A stretch of 64,000 nucleotides of DNA from Clostridia bacterium (GTDB lineage Bacteria > Bacillota > Clostridia > Oscillospirales > Acutalibacteraceae), in contig JAFQRY010000002.1 in the NCBI GenBank assembly GCA_017409845.1, positions 1 to 64,000 on the forward strand, written 5' to 3'. The notes under the pieces were generated by a model. The model did no database searches. It was not told the origin of the DNA and saw only the letters and a list, made by a program, of their open reading frames with translations. A program made the position numbers and the translations under genes. Below, in pieces: positions 15,166 through 22,523 of the stretch. Numbering within the stretch: position 1 is the first letter of the stretch; every line of letters starts with the position of its first letter.

Positions 15166-15810
15166 ATGGGCGAATCGGATATAAAAAGACTTGAAGTTGT
15201 TCTTGAAAAGGTCGATTTTTCAAAAGGCTTTGCCACTACACAGGAATTGTATAAAGCGGGTATAAAGGATGTTCGGGAACTGACAAGCCTTTGCCGTGCA
15301 GGTGTTCTCGTAAGATACGCCCGTGGAGTATATAAAAAAAGCAAAACCGACAAGTCTCACAAAATGCGGCTTATTGCCAATAAAATACCCAACGGTGTTT
15401 TTGCCGAAGCAACTATGTTATATATGTATAAGCTGATTGATAAAAGACCTGATTCATATACTCTCGCTGTTCCGAGAAGCTTGTCGCATCACAAGAGAAA
15501 AGAAATAGACGGCATCTCTATCTCCGTCTATTACATAGAAGATGAACGCCTGCTTAAAACAGGCAAGATAAAAATAAATAGTATTGGTGTTTACGGCTAC
15601 AACCTTGAACGAACAATCTGCGATTGCTTCAGCCGCAGAAACAAGCTGAAAAAGAAGCTTGGTGATGATTTTTCATTAGAGGATATCTCCGAAAGATACC
15701 TCAATCATCCGAAGCGTAATATTGAAAGGTTAAAGGAATATACGGACATACTTGATTTATCCGCAGCATCAAGAAAAGAAATTGATAAATATATTTTGAG
15801 CAAGGTATAA
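15166..15810 (+). CDS. AbiEi-type antitoxin/transcriptional regulator, orphan
   Basis: 214 residues resembling type IV toxin-antitoxin AbiEi antitoxins. Residues about 1-60 form the N-terminal winged helix (FATTQELYKAGIKDVRELTSLCRAGVL then RYARGVYKK). The C-terminal part has the conserved FAEATMLYMYKLIDKRPDSYTLAVPRS and the ERTICDCFSRRNKL segment of the family. In an intact AbiE pair the nucleotidyltransferase toxin AbiEii follows directly; here a terminator follows and no such gene is present within the next 650 bases. It may act as a lone regulator or be the surviving half of a decayed defence module. Start ATG 15166 has only a weak GAAAGAGTGA site. Confidence 0.85.
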   Translation: MGESDIKRLEVVLEKVDFSKGFATTQELYKAGIKDVRELTSLCRAGVLVRYARGVYKKSKTDKSHKMRLIANKIPNGVFAEATMLYMYKLIDKRPDSYTLAVPRSLSHHKRKEIDGISISVYYIEDERLLKTGKIKINSIGVYGYNLERTICDCFSRRNKLKKKLGDDFSLEDISERYLNHPKRNIERLKEYTDILDLSAASRKEIDKYILSKV

Positions 15811-15827
15811 AAATTAATAAAAAAAAC

Positions 15828-15865
15828 AACTCCCGGAGTGTGATTTGCCTCACATTTCGGGAGTT
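15828..15865. terminator. Terminator after AbiEi-like gene
   Basis: AACTCCCG / CGGGAGTT stem extended by GTGTGA / TCACAT, small TTTGCC loop, A-run on the left and T-rich sequence on the right. It lies 18 bases after the stop, so the AbiEi-like gene is transcribed alone. Confidence 0.75.
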
Positions 15866-16476
15866 TGATTTTGTGGCTATTAACAGGACACCTTGCCTGA
15901 ATTACATACTTCCATTGAATAACACAGTCAACAGGAGAAATTCCATCAGGCAAATCAGCCTGTGGTCGTGTATGCTCCGATGCACGAAAAAAGCAAGCAT
16001 TTAAACCGCGGCGGGTGCATCAACAGATGAACGGAGATAAATTTGTTGATGTTATGCTGCAGACTTTTTTTGAAAGGATGATGCCTGAAAAGCAAAATCG
16101 CAGCCCCTTGTCATCAGCAGAATTTTTTAAAGCTGATGAGGTGTGATGCGGCGTTTGTTTGTTGCTGAAAAGTTGTATCTTATGAACAAAAGCAATAAAC
16201 AACGCAGCGTCACAACAGACCGTTTTTTCGGTCTGTTTCGTTAGGGGTTATCACGAAAATATCGTGATTTTTACGTGATAACCACCTAACAGGAGTTTTT
16301 TGAGCGAAAAGAGAAAGAATTTCTTGCTCAGAAGCTTTGGTGTGAACAAGACGGCAACCTGTTCAACCGGCCTTTTCTCGGCGACAGAATGTATTTTCTG
16401 TATGGAAATTGAGACATCGCCATTGATTTAACAAACGGGTTGGCAGAAACACCAACAGAAAAAAGTTTCAATATAA
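15866..16476. other. Non-coding or decayed stretch between AbiEi-like gene and recombinase
   Basis: About 610 bases with no complete gene. Short protein-like stretches occur in different frames. One is a segment near 15941-16028 reading QEKFHQANQPVVVYAP.. up to a stop. Another starts MNGDKFVDVMLQTFF at 16027. A third, near 16309-16410, ends ..RPFLGDRMYFLYGN and a stop. They look like remnants of mobile-element genes, but I cannot name them. Two hairpins lie at 16216-16236 and 16240-16290. Confidence 0.5.
16240..16290. repeat. Nested inverted repeat built on ATCACG/CGTGAT
   Basis: GTTAGG-GG-TTATCACG at 16240-16255 is mirrored by CGTGATAACCACCTAAC at 16274-16290 with one indel. A further CGTGAT lies between them (16263-16268), so two alternative hairpins can form. 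An AGGAG follows at 16291. It may be a recombinase/excisionase binding site or an attenuator-like structure. Confidence 0.5.
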
Positions 16477-17472
16477 ATGAAAGGACTGATTAATGCAAAT
16501 AAGCAAAACAAAGTCAGAGGAAAGAGTGTAACGAGACAGCTGCGTGATGAATTTGAGCCGTTTATTCAGACACTCAAAAGCTCTGTAACTCAGAAAAACT
16601 ATCGCAAATGGCTTACCGCATATATCAAATATTGCCGTGAACACCACAGCTGTAAAACACATGGAGAATGTGCCGAACACATTCAAGAATATTCGGACTA
16701 TCTGCAGGAACAAAGTTACTCTGCATCCACAATTCACAATTACCTTGCTGCCGTATGCAGTTTTTATGGTGTGCCGATGAGTTCAATCACAAAGCCTGTA
16801 CGTCATACTGCTGAGTATACAAAATCCCGTTCCGATAACGGCAAAACCATTCGTGCAGACAACAACCCTGATAATCCGAGATATGAGCGGACAATATTAT
16901 TTCAGCGTGTTGTAGGAGTCAGGGCATCCGAACTTGCCAGACTTGAGGGCAGAGATTTGGTTACAGATGAATCGGGACATCTTTGCGTTTTCGTCAAAAA
17001 CGGCAAGGGTGGGAAGGATACCTTGCAGAGAATCCTGCCCGAAGATGAGGAATTTGTAAAAAGCTATTTTGAGGGTCTTGGTGAAAAAGAAAAAGTCTTT
17101 CAGCCAATCGAACTTTCCAATTCTATTGACTATCATCACATCAGAGCAGAGAACGCAAAAAGATGTTATGACTATTATCTGAATAAAATCAACACAGAAG
17201 AAGGATATGCAGAAAAGCTTGCAGATGAAATACGTCTGCGTTGGAAACTGTACTGCACAAAGAAACTTCCTGATGGCACGACAGTTCACAAACCTTTTGA
17301 TGAAAAACTTATCAAAGGTACATACAAAACAAGAGGTAAGAATAAAGCGTTGGCAATCGAATACGGCTTACCAACCGAATACAACAATCTTGCATTGGCT
17401 GCCGTTTCAATTTTCCATCTTGCGCATTGGAGAAATAACGTCACGGTGCAGTCATATCTTTTATCGCACTAA
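16477..17472 (+). CDS. Divergent tyrosine recombinase / site-specific integrase
   Basis: 331 residues. The N-terminal SAM-like core-binding domain (about 20-110: VTQKNYRKWLTAYIKYC, SASTIHNYLAAVCSFYGV) precedes a catalytic domain with the first arginine in VVGVRASELARL (about 150), a lysine in VKNGKGGKDTLQRILP, and HHIR (about 212). After an insertion of about 90 residues come HLAHWRNNVTVQSYLL, which holds the second H/W and the tyrosine nucleophile. This spaced-out architecture is seen in a clostridial integrase subfamily. The start is uncertain: ATG 16477 lacks a good ribosome site. An AAAGGA precedes ATG 16494 in another frame that stops after 12 codons, so a frameshift at the extreme N-terminus is possible. 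Confidence 0.85.
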   Translation: MKGLINANKQNKVRGKSVTRQLRDEFEPFIQTLKSSVTQKNYRKWLTAYIKYCREHHSCKTHGECAEHIQEYSDYLQEQSYSASTIHNYLAAVCSFYGVPMSSITKPVRHTAEYTKSRSDNGKTIRADNNPDNPRYERTILFQRVVGVRASELARLEGRDLVTDESGHLCVFVKNGKGGKDTLQRILPEDEEFVKSYFEGLGEKEKVFQPIELSNSIDYHHIRAENAKRCYDYYLNKINTEEGYAEKLADEIRLRWKLYCTKKLPDGTTVHKPFDEKLIKGTYKTRGKNKALAIEYGLPTEYNNLALAAVSIFHLAHWRNNVTVQSYLLSH

Positions 17473-17580
17473 CCCTGAGGATACGGGAGCGGTTTGATTC
17501 CACCCAATATTATATAAACGAAAGTACGCTTTCTCAGGATGAAAATGAAAACAACTCACTATGAGTTCAGTATAGAAAAT

Positions 17581-17603
17581 CCTCAAAAAATATTTTTATG
17601 AGG
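17581..17603 (+). promoter_or_regulatory. Hairpin masking the ribosome site of the excisionase-like gene
   Basis: CCTCA at 17581-17585 pairs with TGAGG at 17599-17603, and the A-rich and T-rich interiors extend the stem. The TGAGG arm is the only Shine-Dalgarno-like sequence for the ATG at 17612, so the fold would hide it. Role in translational control is inference. Confidence 0.4.
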
Positions 17604-17611
17604 TAACTAAT

Positions 17612-17782
17612 ATGTTTGAAAACAAAGAGCTTCTGACCGTTAAGGAAACGGCAGAGTTTCTCGGAGTTTGTGAAAAAACCATTTACAAACTCATCAACAC
17701 AAAGAAGCTTTTTGCGCTAAAAATAGGCAAAAAACTTCTTGTGCCGAAAAGCAAAATTTATGGTTCGCTCGGCACAAAATAA
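17612..17782 (+). CDS. Small excisionase-type helix-turn-helix protein
   Basis: 56-residue protein of the MerR/excisionase-like DNA-binding family (HTH_17 type): LLTVKETAEFLGVCEKTIYKLI followed by the wing KKLFALKIGKKLLVPKSKI. Such proteins act as recombination directionality factors or repressors next to integrases. It lies between the two recombinase genes and 130 bases before the larger integrase. The ribosome site is TGAGG at 17599-17603, located in a hairpin. Length is typical of Tn916/Tn1549-like Xis proteins. Function as excisionase is inferred from family and position. Confidence 0.82.
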   Translation: MFENKELLTVKETAEFLGVCEKTIYKLINTKKLFALKIGKKLLVPKSKIYGSLGTK

Positions 17783-17788
17783 CAAAAT

Positions 17789-17818
17789 GGCTGAACGGAG
17801 ATTTTTCTTCGTTCAGCC
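17789..17818 (+). terminator. Hairpin after excisionase-like gene
   Basis: Perfect 9-bp stem GGCTGAACG / CGTTCAGCC with a 12-base T-rich loop, 6 bases after the stop. There is no strong T-run after it, so termination may be partial. Confidence 0.5.
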
Positions 17819-17847
17819 GAAAATTCACAATTAATTTACTTTACACA

Positions 17848-17904
17848 GAGCGGTTTGCGCGCTATCCTTAAGTTACCAAAAGGACGGCGTTGTATAAACC
17901 GCTC
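17848..17904. repeat. Inverted GAGCGGTTT / AAACCGCTC pair upstream of the integrase
   Basis: GAGCGGTTT at 17848-17856 faces AAACCGCTC at 17896-17904. A third direct copy is at 17487-17495, just after the first recombinase gene. Repeated short motifs around int and xis may be arm-type integrase or excisionase sites; this is inference from spacing only. Confidence 0.35.
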
Positions 17905-17911
17905 AAAGGAG

Positions 17912-19084
17912 ATGATTTATATAGGCGCTACAATACAGACCAAAGGCAACCACTATTACATTGTTGTAGACACTTATGACGAAAACGGTAAAAGAAAACC
18001 GAAATGGATTGCAACGGGTCTTGAAATTAAAGGTAACAAAAGAAAAGCCGAAGAAAAAAGAAAGGAGATCGAAAGGGAATACGAATTAAAAAGTAAGCTT
18101 GTTCCTTCTGACATCACGCTTGATGAATTGGCACAGAAATGGGTTGACGAGTATAAAAACAAAGTCGATATAATCACATATGGCGGATACGAAAGTATTG
18201 TAAGAGTTCACATCATTCCTTATTTTGAAGAACACAAAATTAAGGTAAACGAGGTTACATATGAAACTATACAGAAATATTTTGATGAGAAGAAGGTATC
18301 CGGAAACAAAATAACCGGCGAGGGACTTTCTCCCAAAACTCTCAAAAGTCATATGACGGTACTCAAGCTGATTTTTAATCTGGCAAGAAAACAAAAAATC
18401 ATTTATGAAGATTGTCTGGAATTCGTAAAAATTCCGACGCTTACTCACGAAAAGGTTAATTTCTATAGTGCAGAAGAAGTTCAGAAGGTTTGGGAAGCAA
18501 TTAAAGATGACAGAATCTTTCATCTGATTTATGCGACAATTTATTTCGGAATGCGCAGAAGCGAAGTGCTCGGACTTCGCTGGGATGCGATAGATTTCGA
18601 AAACAAAATGCTTATCGTCAGACACACGGTTGTTATGTATAACAACAAGGTTGTTGCAAAGGATTCAACCAAAACCGATGCCAGCAACAGAACATACCCT
18701 CTGTCGGATGATATGATTGAATTTTTCAAGTGGCTTAAAGCTCGTGAAGAGGAAGAAAGGGCTGTTTGCGGTAAAGACTATATTGAAAATGATTATATTT
18801 TCAAATGGCCGAACGGCAAAACTTATGACCCTGACTATATTTCAAAACATTTCAAAAAGCTTTTGGAAAAGAATGATTTGAAGCGTATAAGATTTCATGA
18901 TTTGCGTCACAGCTGTGCTGCTTTGCTTTTGTCTGAGGGTCGTGAGCTTTATGACGTTTCGGAATGGCTTGGACATTCCGATGTGAACATCACCGCCAAG
19001 TTTTACGGTCATCTTGATATGAACAGAAAAAAGGCTCTCGGAAACACTTTAGGAAATTCCATAGGCTTCAAAAACGTTGTGTAG
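17912..19084 (+). CDS. Tyrosine integrase next to tRNA-Arg
   Basis: About 390 residues, phage/ICE-type integrase. N-terminal arm-binding region (GNHYYIVVDTYDENGKRKPKW), SAM-like core-binding domain (TLDELAQKWVDEY.. to about residue 170), then the catalytic domain with the full set: arginine in YFGMRRSEVLGLRW, lysine in the KDSTKTDASNRTYPL strand pair, HDLRHSCAALL, WLGHSDVNIT and the tyrosine in AKFYGHLD. ATG 17912 directly abuts AAAGGAG, unusually tight; TTG 17855 is an upstream in-frame option without a ribosome site. The stop is about 110 bases from the 3' end of a tRNA-Arg gene, the usual target type for this family. Confidence 0.92.
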   Translation: MIYIGATIQTKGNHYYIVVDTYDENGKRKPKWIATGLEIKGNKRKAEEKRKEIEREYELKSKLVPSDITLDELAQKWVDEYKNKVDIITYGGYESIVRVHIIPYFEEHKIKVNEVTYETIQKYFDEKKVSGNKITGEGLSPKTLKSHMTVLKLIFNLARKQKIIYEDCLEFVKIPTLTHEKVNFYSAEEVQKVWEAIKDDRIFHLIYATIYFGMRRSEVLGLRWDAIDFENKMLIVRHTVVMYNNKVVAKDSTKTDASNRTYPLSDDMIEFFKWLKAREEEERAVCGKDYIENDYIFKWPNGKTYDPDYISKHFKKLLEKNDLKRIRFHDLRHSCAALLLSEGRELYDVSEWLGHSDVNITAKFYGHLDMNRKKALGNTLGNSIGFKNVV

Positions 19085-19160
19085 CTTGAGTCTGAACAGA
19101 TCTTGTTAGAAATTTGTTAGAAAAACGGTGTTTTGGAGTGGCTTTCCAAAGAATATAAAA

Positions 19161-19197
19161 AAGCCGCAATCCCTTGATATACAAAGGATTGCGGCTT
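19161..19197 (-). terminator. Terminator of tRNA-Arg
   Basis: A 15-bp stem AAGCCGCAATCCCTT / AAAGGATTGCGGCTT (one wobble) with a T-run on the minus-strand exit side (19160 downwards). It directly follows the tRNA CCA end and could also stop integrase transcription from the left. Confidence 0.85.
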
Positions 19198-19273
19198 GGC
19201 GCGCTGCAAGGGATTCGAACCCCTGACCTTTTGGTTCGTAGCCAAACACTCTATCCGGCTGAGCTAGCAGCGC
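19197..19273 (-). tRNA. tRNA-Arg (anticodon ACG)
   Basis: Read on the minus strand it forms a full cloverleaf: acceptor GCGCTGC / GCAGCGC with discriminator G and encoded CCA, D-arm AGCTCAGCCGGATAGAGT, anticodon stem-loop TTGGCTACGAACCAA with anticodon ACG, and T-arm AGGGGTTCGAATCCCT. ACG is expected to be edited to ICG to read CGN codons. The integrase gene abuts its 3' end, marking it as the likely attachment site. Confidence 0.95.
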
Positions 19274-19372
19274 ATATTAACTTTGACAACCGGTGAGTTC
19301 CGATTGCCAAAGTATAGTATCACATCTTTTCAAAAAAATCAATACCTAAATCAAATTTTTTTGAAATATTTT

Positions 19373-20107
19373 TTATTTTGCCTTCTTTGCCTTCATTTCT
19401 GCAAGCTTGGCTTCGATTCTGGGATAAACTGCATCATAAAGCTTTGCGAAAATGAAGTAGCCGATGATTGCATAAAGAATGCCTACGAATGCACCGACGA
19501 TAACGTCTGTGGGATAATGTACGCCTACATAGATTCTTGAAATACCCATGAGGAATGCGAAGATGAATGCTGCAACCGAAACACCTTTTTTCTTGAGTGT
19601 CATTGCGATTGCCATTGCAAAGGTGAATGCCGATGAGGTGTGACCTGAGGGGAATGAAAGCGATTTTGATGACATGTAGTCAACAATTGCGGGCCATTCA
19701 TAGCCTGCATTCCATTTCTCTGCGAAGCCGGGGAAGCGGTCGATAGTCCAGTCAACCTTGCCGAAAAGACCAATCCAATCATATTCTCTGCCATATTCTT
19801 CAAAAGCCTTCTGTGCCGCCTGAGGAAGAATTGTGAGGTTATAGGGTCTGGGTCTTTCCATGATGGGCTTGATAAGCTCGTTGTTGAGAAGAGTCATAAC
19901 AAGGAGTGAGCCGAGGCACACAAGACCTGCTTTTCTTGTTTTCTTGAAGCAAAGCATAACAAGTCCGAGTGCAATAAAAAAGATGCCTTCATCACCCAAA
20001 GTGGTGATAATCTTCATAATGGGGTTGAGCCAATCCATTCTGATGAAATCCCTGAAGACTTCAAATACGGCAAGGTCAAAATTAAGTATGGATTCCAAAA
20101 AAATCAT
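19373..20107 (-). CDS. PAP2-family membrane phosphatase
   Basis: 244-residue integral membrane protein of the type 2 phosphatidic acid phosphatase family, such as undecaprenyl-pyrophosphate or lipid phosphate phosphatases. All three motifs are present: KPIMERPRP (about 80-88), FPSGHTSSA (about 151-159) and SRIYVGVHYPTD (about 190-201) with the catalytic histidine. Five to six hydrophobic segments surround them and the C-terminus is a short Lys/Ala/Glu tail. It stands alone, downstream of the divergent femX-like operon promoter region. Substrate cannot be set from sequence; recycling of the lipid carrier for cell-wall polymers is one reasonable option. Confidence 0.9.
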   Translation of the reverse strand: MIFLESILNFDLAVFEVFRDFIRMDWLNPIMKIITTLGDEGIFFIALGLVMLCFKKTRKAGLVCLGSLLVMTLLNNELIKPIMERPRPYNLTILPQAAQKAFEEYGREYDWIGLFGKVDWTIDRFPGFAEKWNAGYEWPAIVDYMSSKSLSFPSGHTSSAFTFAMAIAMTLKKKGVSVAAFIFAFLMGISRIYVGVHYPTDVIVGAFVGILYAIIGYFIFAKLYDAVYPRIEAKLAEMKAKKAK

Positions 20108-20228
20108 CCTTTCCTATTTTATGATTTATATTATTGCTTTTTCTGCAGAAAATTTCAAGTCTTATTCTAAAGTTTTTTATATATTTTGAATTTTTTGTTT
20201 TTTTGGCACGGGTCAACAGTCGCAACTA

Positions 20229-20257
20229 TTGCAATTCGGATAATATTAGGTTATAAT
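20229..20257 (+). promoter_or_regulatory. Sigma-A-type promoter of the FemAB-like operon
   Basis: TTGCAA (20229-20234), a 17-base spacer and TATAAT (20252-20257), 32 bases upstream of the GTG start at 20290. Confidence 0.75.
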
Positions 20258-20289
20258 AATATTAATTATACAGACTGAGAGGAAACAAT

Positions 20290-21321
20290 GTGAAAACAGA
20301 GATTATTGACATAAATCATGCTGCGAAATTCGATGCGTTTGTTGAGTCACACGCAAACGGTCATTTCCTTCAGACATCTCTATGGGCAAGGGTCAAGGAT
20401 GACTGGAAATGGTTTGGCATCATCTGCAGGGATAACAGCGGAAAGATTACGGGCACAATGGGCGTGCTTCTGCGGAAAATTTCAAAGCTCCCCTATCATA
20501 TGATGTATGCTCCGAGAGGACCCGTTTGCGATTTCAATGATAAAGAAACTTTTTCCGCACTCATTGAAGCCGCAAAGCAGGAAGGAAAAAAATACAACGC
20601 ATATGAGCTCAAAATTGATAAAGACGTTCCCGTTGACAACGAAGAATACCGTGCGATTGCACTTTCGCAGGGCTTTAAGTTCAAGGAACGCACAATCAAT
20701 TTTGAGGACTTCCAGTGCCGTTATGTTATCAGAATTCATCTTAACGGCAGAACGGAGGATGAGGTTTTTGCTGCATTCCATTCTGACCACAGAAGAAAAA
20801 TCCGCATTGCAATAAAGAATAATGTTGAAATAAAGATTCACGGCAGCGAAAAAGCTGAGGTTTTCTATTCGCTGATGAAGGAAACCTGCGAGAGAGACGG
20901 ATTTGAGCTTCGCTCTGCCGCATATTTTGCAAAAATTCTTGATGCATTCGGAGATAAGGCACGGCTTTATCTTGCATATTATGAAGGAGAGCCCATTGCG
21001 GGTGCGATTTCCGTGCTCTGGGGCGACAAGGTGTGGTATTTTTACGGTGCATCCTCAAACTCCAACCGCAAGGTTATGCCGAACTATCTCATGCAATGGG
21101 AAATGATAAAATGGGCAATCGAAGAAGGCTGCAGAATATATGATTTCAGAGGCGTTGCAGGCGTTATTGATGAAAGCAATCCGCTTTTCGGGCTCTACCG
21201 CTTCAAGCACCGATTTGACGGCGATTATGTTGAATTCATGGGAGAAATGGATCTGATCACCAAACCGACCGCAGCAAAAATCGTTGCCGCATCACAGGAA
21301 ATACTCAAGAAATTACGATAA
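20290..21321 (+). CDS. FemAB/FemX-family aminoacyltransferase-like protein
   Basis: 343 residues. FemX-type proteins use aminoacyl-tRNA to add the first residue(s) of the peptidoglycan interpeptide bridge to lipid II. Two GNAT-like halves: QTSLWARVKDDWKW and YMYAPRGP-like segment (HMMYAPRGPVCDF) in the first; SDHRRKIRIAIKNNVEI and YDFRGVAGVIDESNPLFGLYRFKHRFDG in the second, the latter a strong family marker. GTG 20290 follows GAGAGGAAA. The helical coiled arm of classical FemA is short here. It heads an operon with a ThuA-like gene and dut. The added amino acid is unknown. Confidence 0.9.
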   Translation: MKTEIIDINHAAKFDAFVESHANGHFLQTSLWARVKDDWKWFGIICRDNSGKITGTMGVLLRKISKLPYHMMYAPRGPVCDFNDKETFSALIEAAKQEGKKYNAYELKIDKDVPVDNEEYRAIALSQGFKFKERTINFEDFQCRYVIRIHLNGRTEDEVFAAFHSDHRRKIRIAIKNNVEIKIHGSEKAEVFYSLMKETCERDGFELRSAAYFAKILDAFGDKARLYLAYYEGEPIAGAISVLWGDKVWYFYGASSNSNRKVMPNYLMQWEMIKWAIEEGCRIYDFRGVAGVIDESNPLFGLYRFKHRFDGDYVEFMGEMDLITKPTAAKIVAASQEILKKLR

Positions 21322-21335
21322 AGGAGAAAAAAACA

Positions 21336-22079
21336 ATGATAAATGTTACCGTATGGAACGAAGGTGTTCACGAAAAAACAAGCAACGAGGTTGCAGGCGT
21401 TTATCCCGCAGGCATTCACGGCTGCATTAAAAATTTCCTTTCATCTCAGGAGGATTTCAATGTCCGCACCGCCACTCTCGCACAGCGACGCTGCGGTCTT
21501 TCGGATGAAGTTCTTGAATCCACGGATGTTCTTATCTGGTGGGGTCATATGGCACACGATAAGGTTCCCGATAAGCTCGTTGAAAAAATACATAAGAGAG
21601 TGCTTGCAGGCATGGGACTCGTTGTGCTTCATTCGGGTCACCACTCCAAGATTTTCAGATCTCTCATGGGCACAACCTGCAATCTCCGCTGGAGAGACGG
21701 CGACAGAGAAAGAATCTGGAACATCAATCCCACCCATCCCATTGCAAAGGGCATTCCCGCTCATTTCAGTCTTGCAGTTGAAGAAATGTACGGTGAACAG
21801 TTCGATATTCCCAAGCCTGATGAAATAGTATTTCTCGGATGGTTTTCGGGCGGTGAGGTTTTCCGTTCGGGATGCTGCTGGAACAGAGGTCTCGGAAAGA
21901 TTTTCTATTTCCAGCCCGGTCACGAAAGCAACCCCACCTTCCACAACGAAAATGTTCAGAAAATCATCATCAACGCCGTGCGTTGGGCTGAGCCTGCAGT
22001 AAAAATCATTGAGCCCATCCCCTGCCCCCACAAAAAGACTCCTCCCGAAGAAAGATATAAGGAGAGCCTGACAAGATAA
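21336..22079 (+). CDS. ThuA-like domain protein
   Basis: 247-residue protein of the trehalose-utilisation ThuA family, a class I glutamine-amidotransferase-like fold of uncertain chemistry. Visible family features are the start INVTVWNEGVHE, ESTDVLIWWGHMAHDKVP, VVLHSGHHSKIF and the end GKIFYFQPGHESNPTFHN. No signal peptide. It lies 14 bases after the FemX-like gene and overlaps dut by one base, so it is co-transcribed. Family members are often linked to sugar dehydrogenases or oxidoreductases, but none is nearby, so no substrate is assigned. Confidence 0.88.
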   Translation: MINVTVWNEGVHEKTSNEVAGVYPAGIHGCIKNFLSSQEDFNVRTATLAQRRCGLSDEVLESTDVLIWWGHMAHDKVPDKLVEKIHKRVLAGMGLVVLHSGHHSKIFRSLMGTTCNLRWRDGDRERIWNINPTHPIAKGIPAHFSLAVEEMYGEQFDIPKPDEIVFLGWFSGGEVFRSGCCWNRGLGKIFYFQPGHESNPTFHNENVQKIIINAVRWAEPAVKIIEPIPCPHKKTPPEERYKESLTR

Positions 22080-22522
22080 TGGATACTTTCAAGATAAAAA
22101 AGCTGCGTGAAAACGCAAAAATCCCCTTCAGGGCAACTCCCGGAAGTGCAGGAATGGATCTTTACGCCTGCATTGACGAGCCTGTAACTCTCGGCGGCGG
22201 CGAAAAAGCCGTTATTCCAACGGGAATAGCAATTGAGCTTCCCTCAGCGGAGCTCGGTGCATTTGTTTTCGCAAGAAGCGGTCTTGCAATCAAACACGGC
22301 ATAGGTCTGCTCAACTCCGTAGGCGTTATTGACAGCGACTACAGAGGCGAAATCTGCGTGGGAGTTATCAATCAGCTCAAAGAAGCATACACGATCAATC
22401 CTGACGAAAGAATTGCTCAGCTTGTTATCATGCCCGTTTCGCTTATAACACCCGTTGAAGCGGATGAGCTTGACGAAACAGAAAGAGGCGAAGGCGGCTT
22501 CGGTTCAACAGGAAAAAACTGA
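22079..22522 (+). CDS. dut: dUTP diphosphatase
   Basis: Hydrolyses dUTP to dUMP and pyrophosphate, keeping uracil out of DNA. 147 residues, trimeric dUTPase type. Conserved motifs are in order: GSAGMDLYA (motif 1), ARSGLA (motif 2), NSVGVIDSDYRGEI (motif 3 with the catalytic aspartate), RIAQLVI (motif 4) and the flexible C-terminal GEGGFGSTGKN (motif 5). ATG overlaps the last base of the ThuA stop. A transposase gene follows after one base. Confidence 0.95.
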   Translation: MDTFKIKKLRENAKIPFRATPGSAGMDLYACIDEPVTLGGGEKAVIPTGIAIELPSAELGAFVFARSGLAIKHGIGLLNSVGVIDSDYRGEICVGVINQLKEAYTINPDERIAQLVIMPVSLITPVEADELDETERGEGGFGSTGKN

Positions 22523-22523
22523 T

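Noticed and set aside
16300-16431. 43-codon frame starting TTG after AGGAG before the recombinase
   Set aside because: Another frame over the same bases reads more like protein; neither can be supported as an intact gene.
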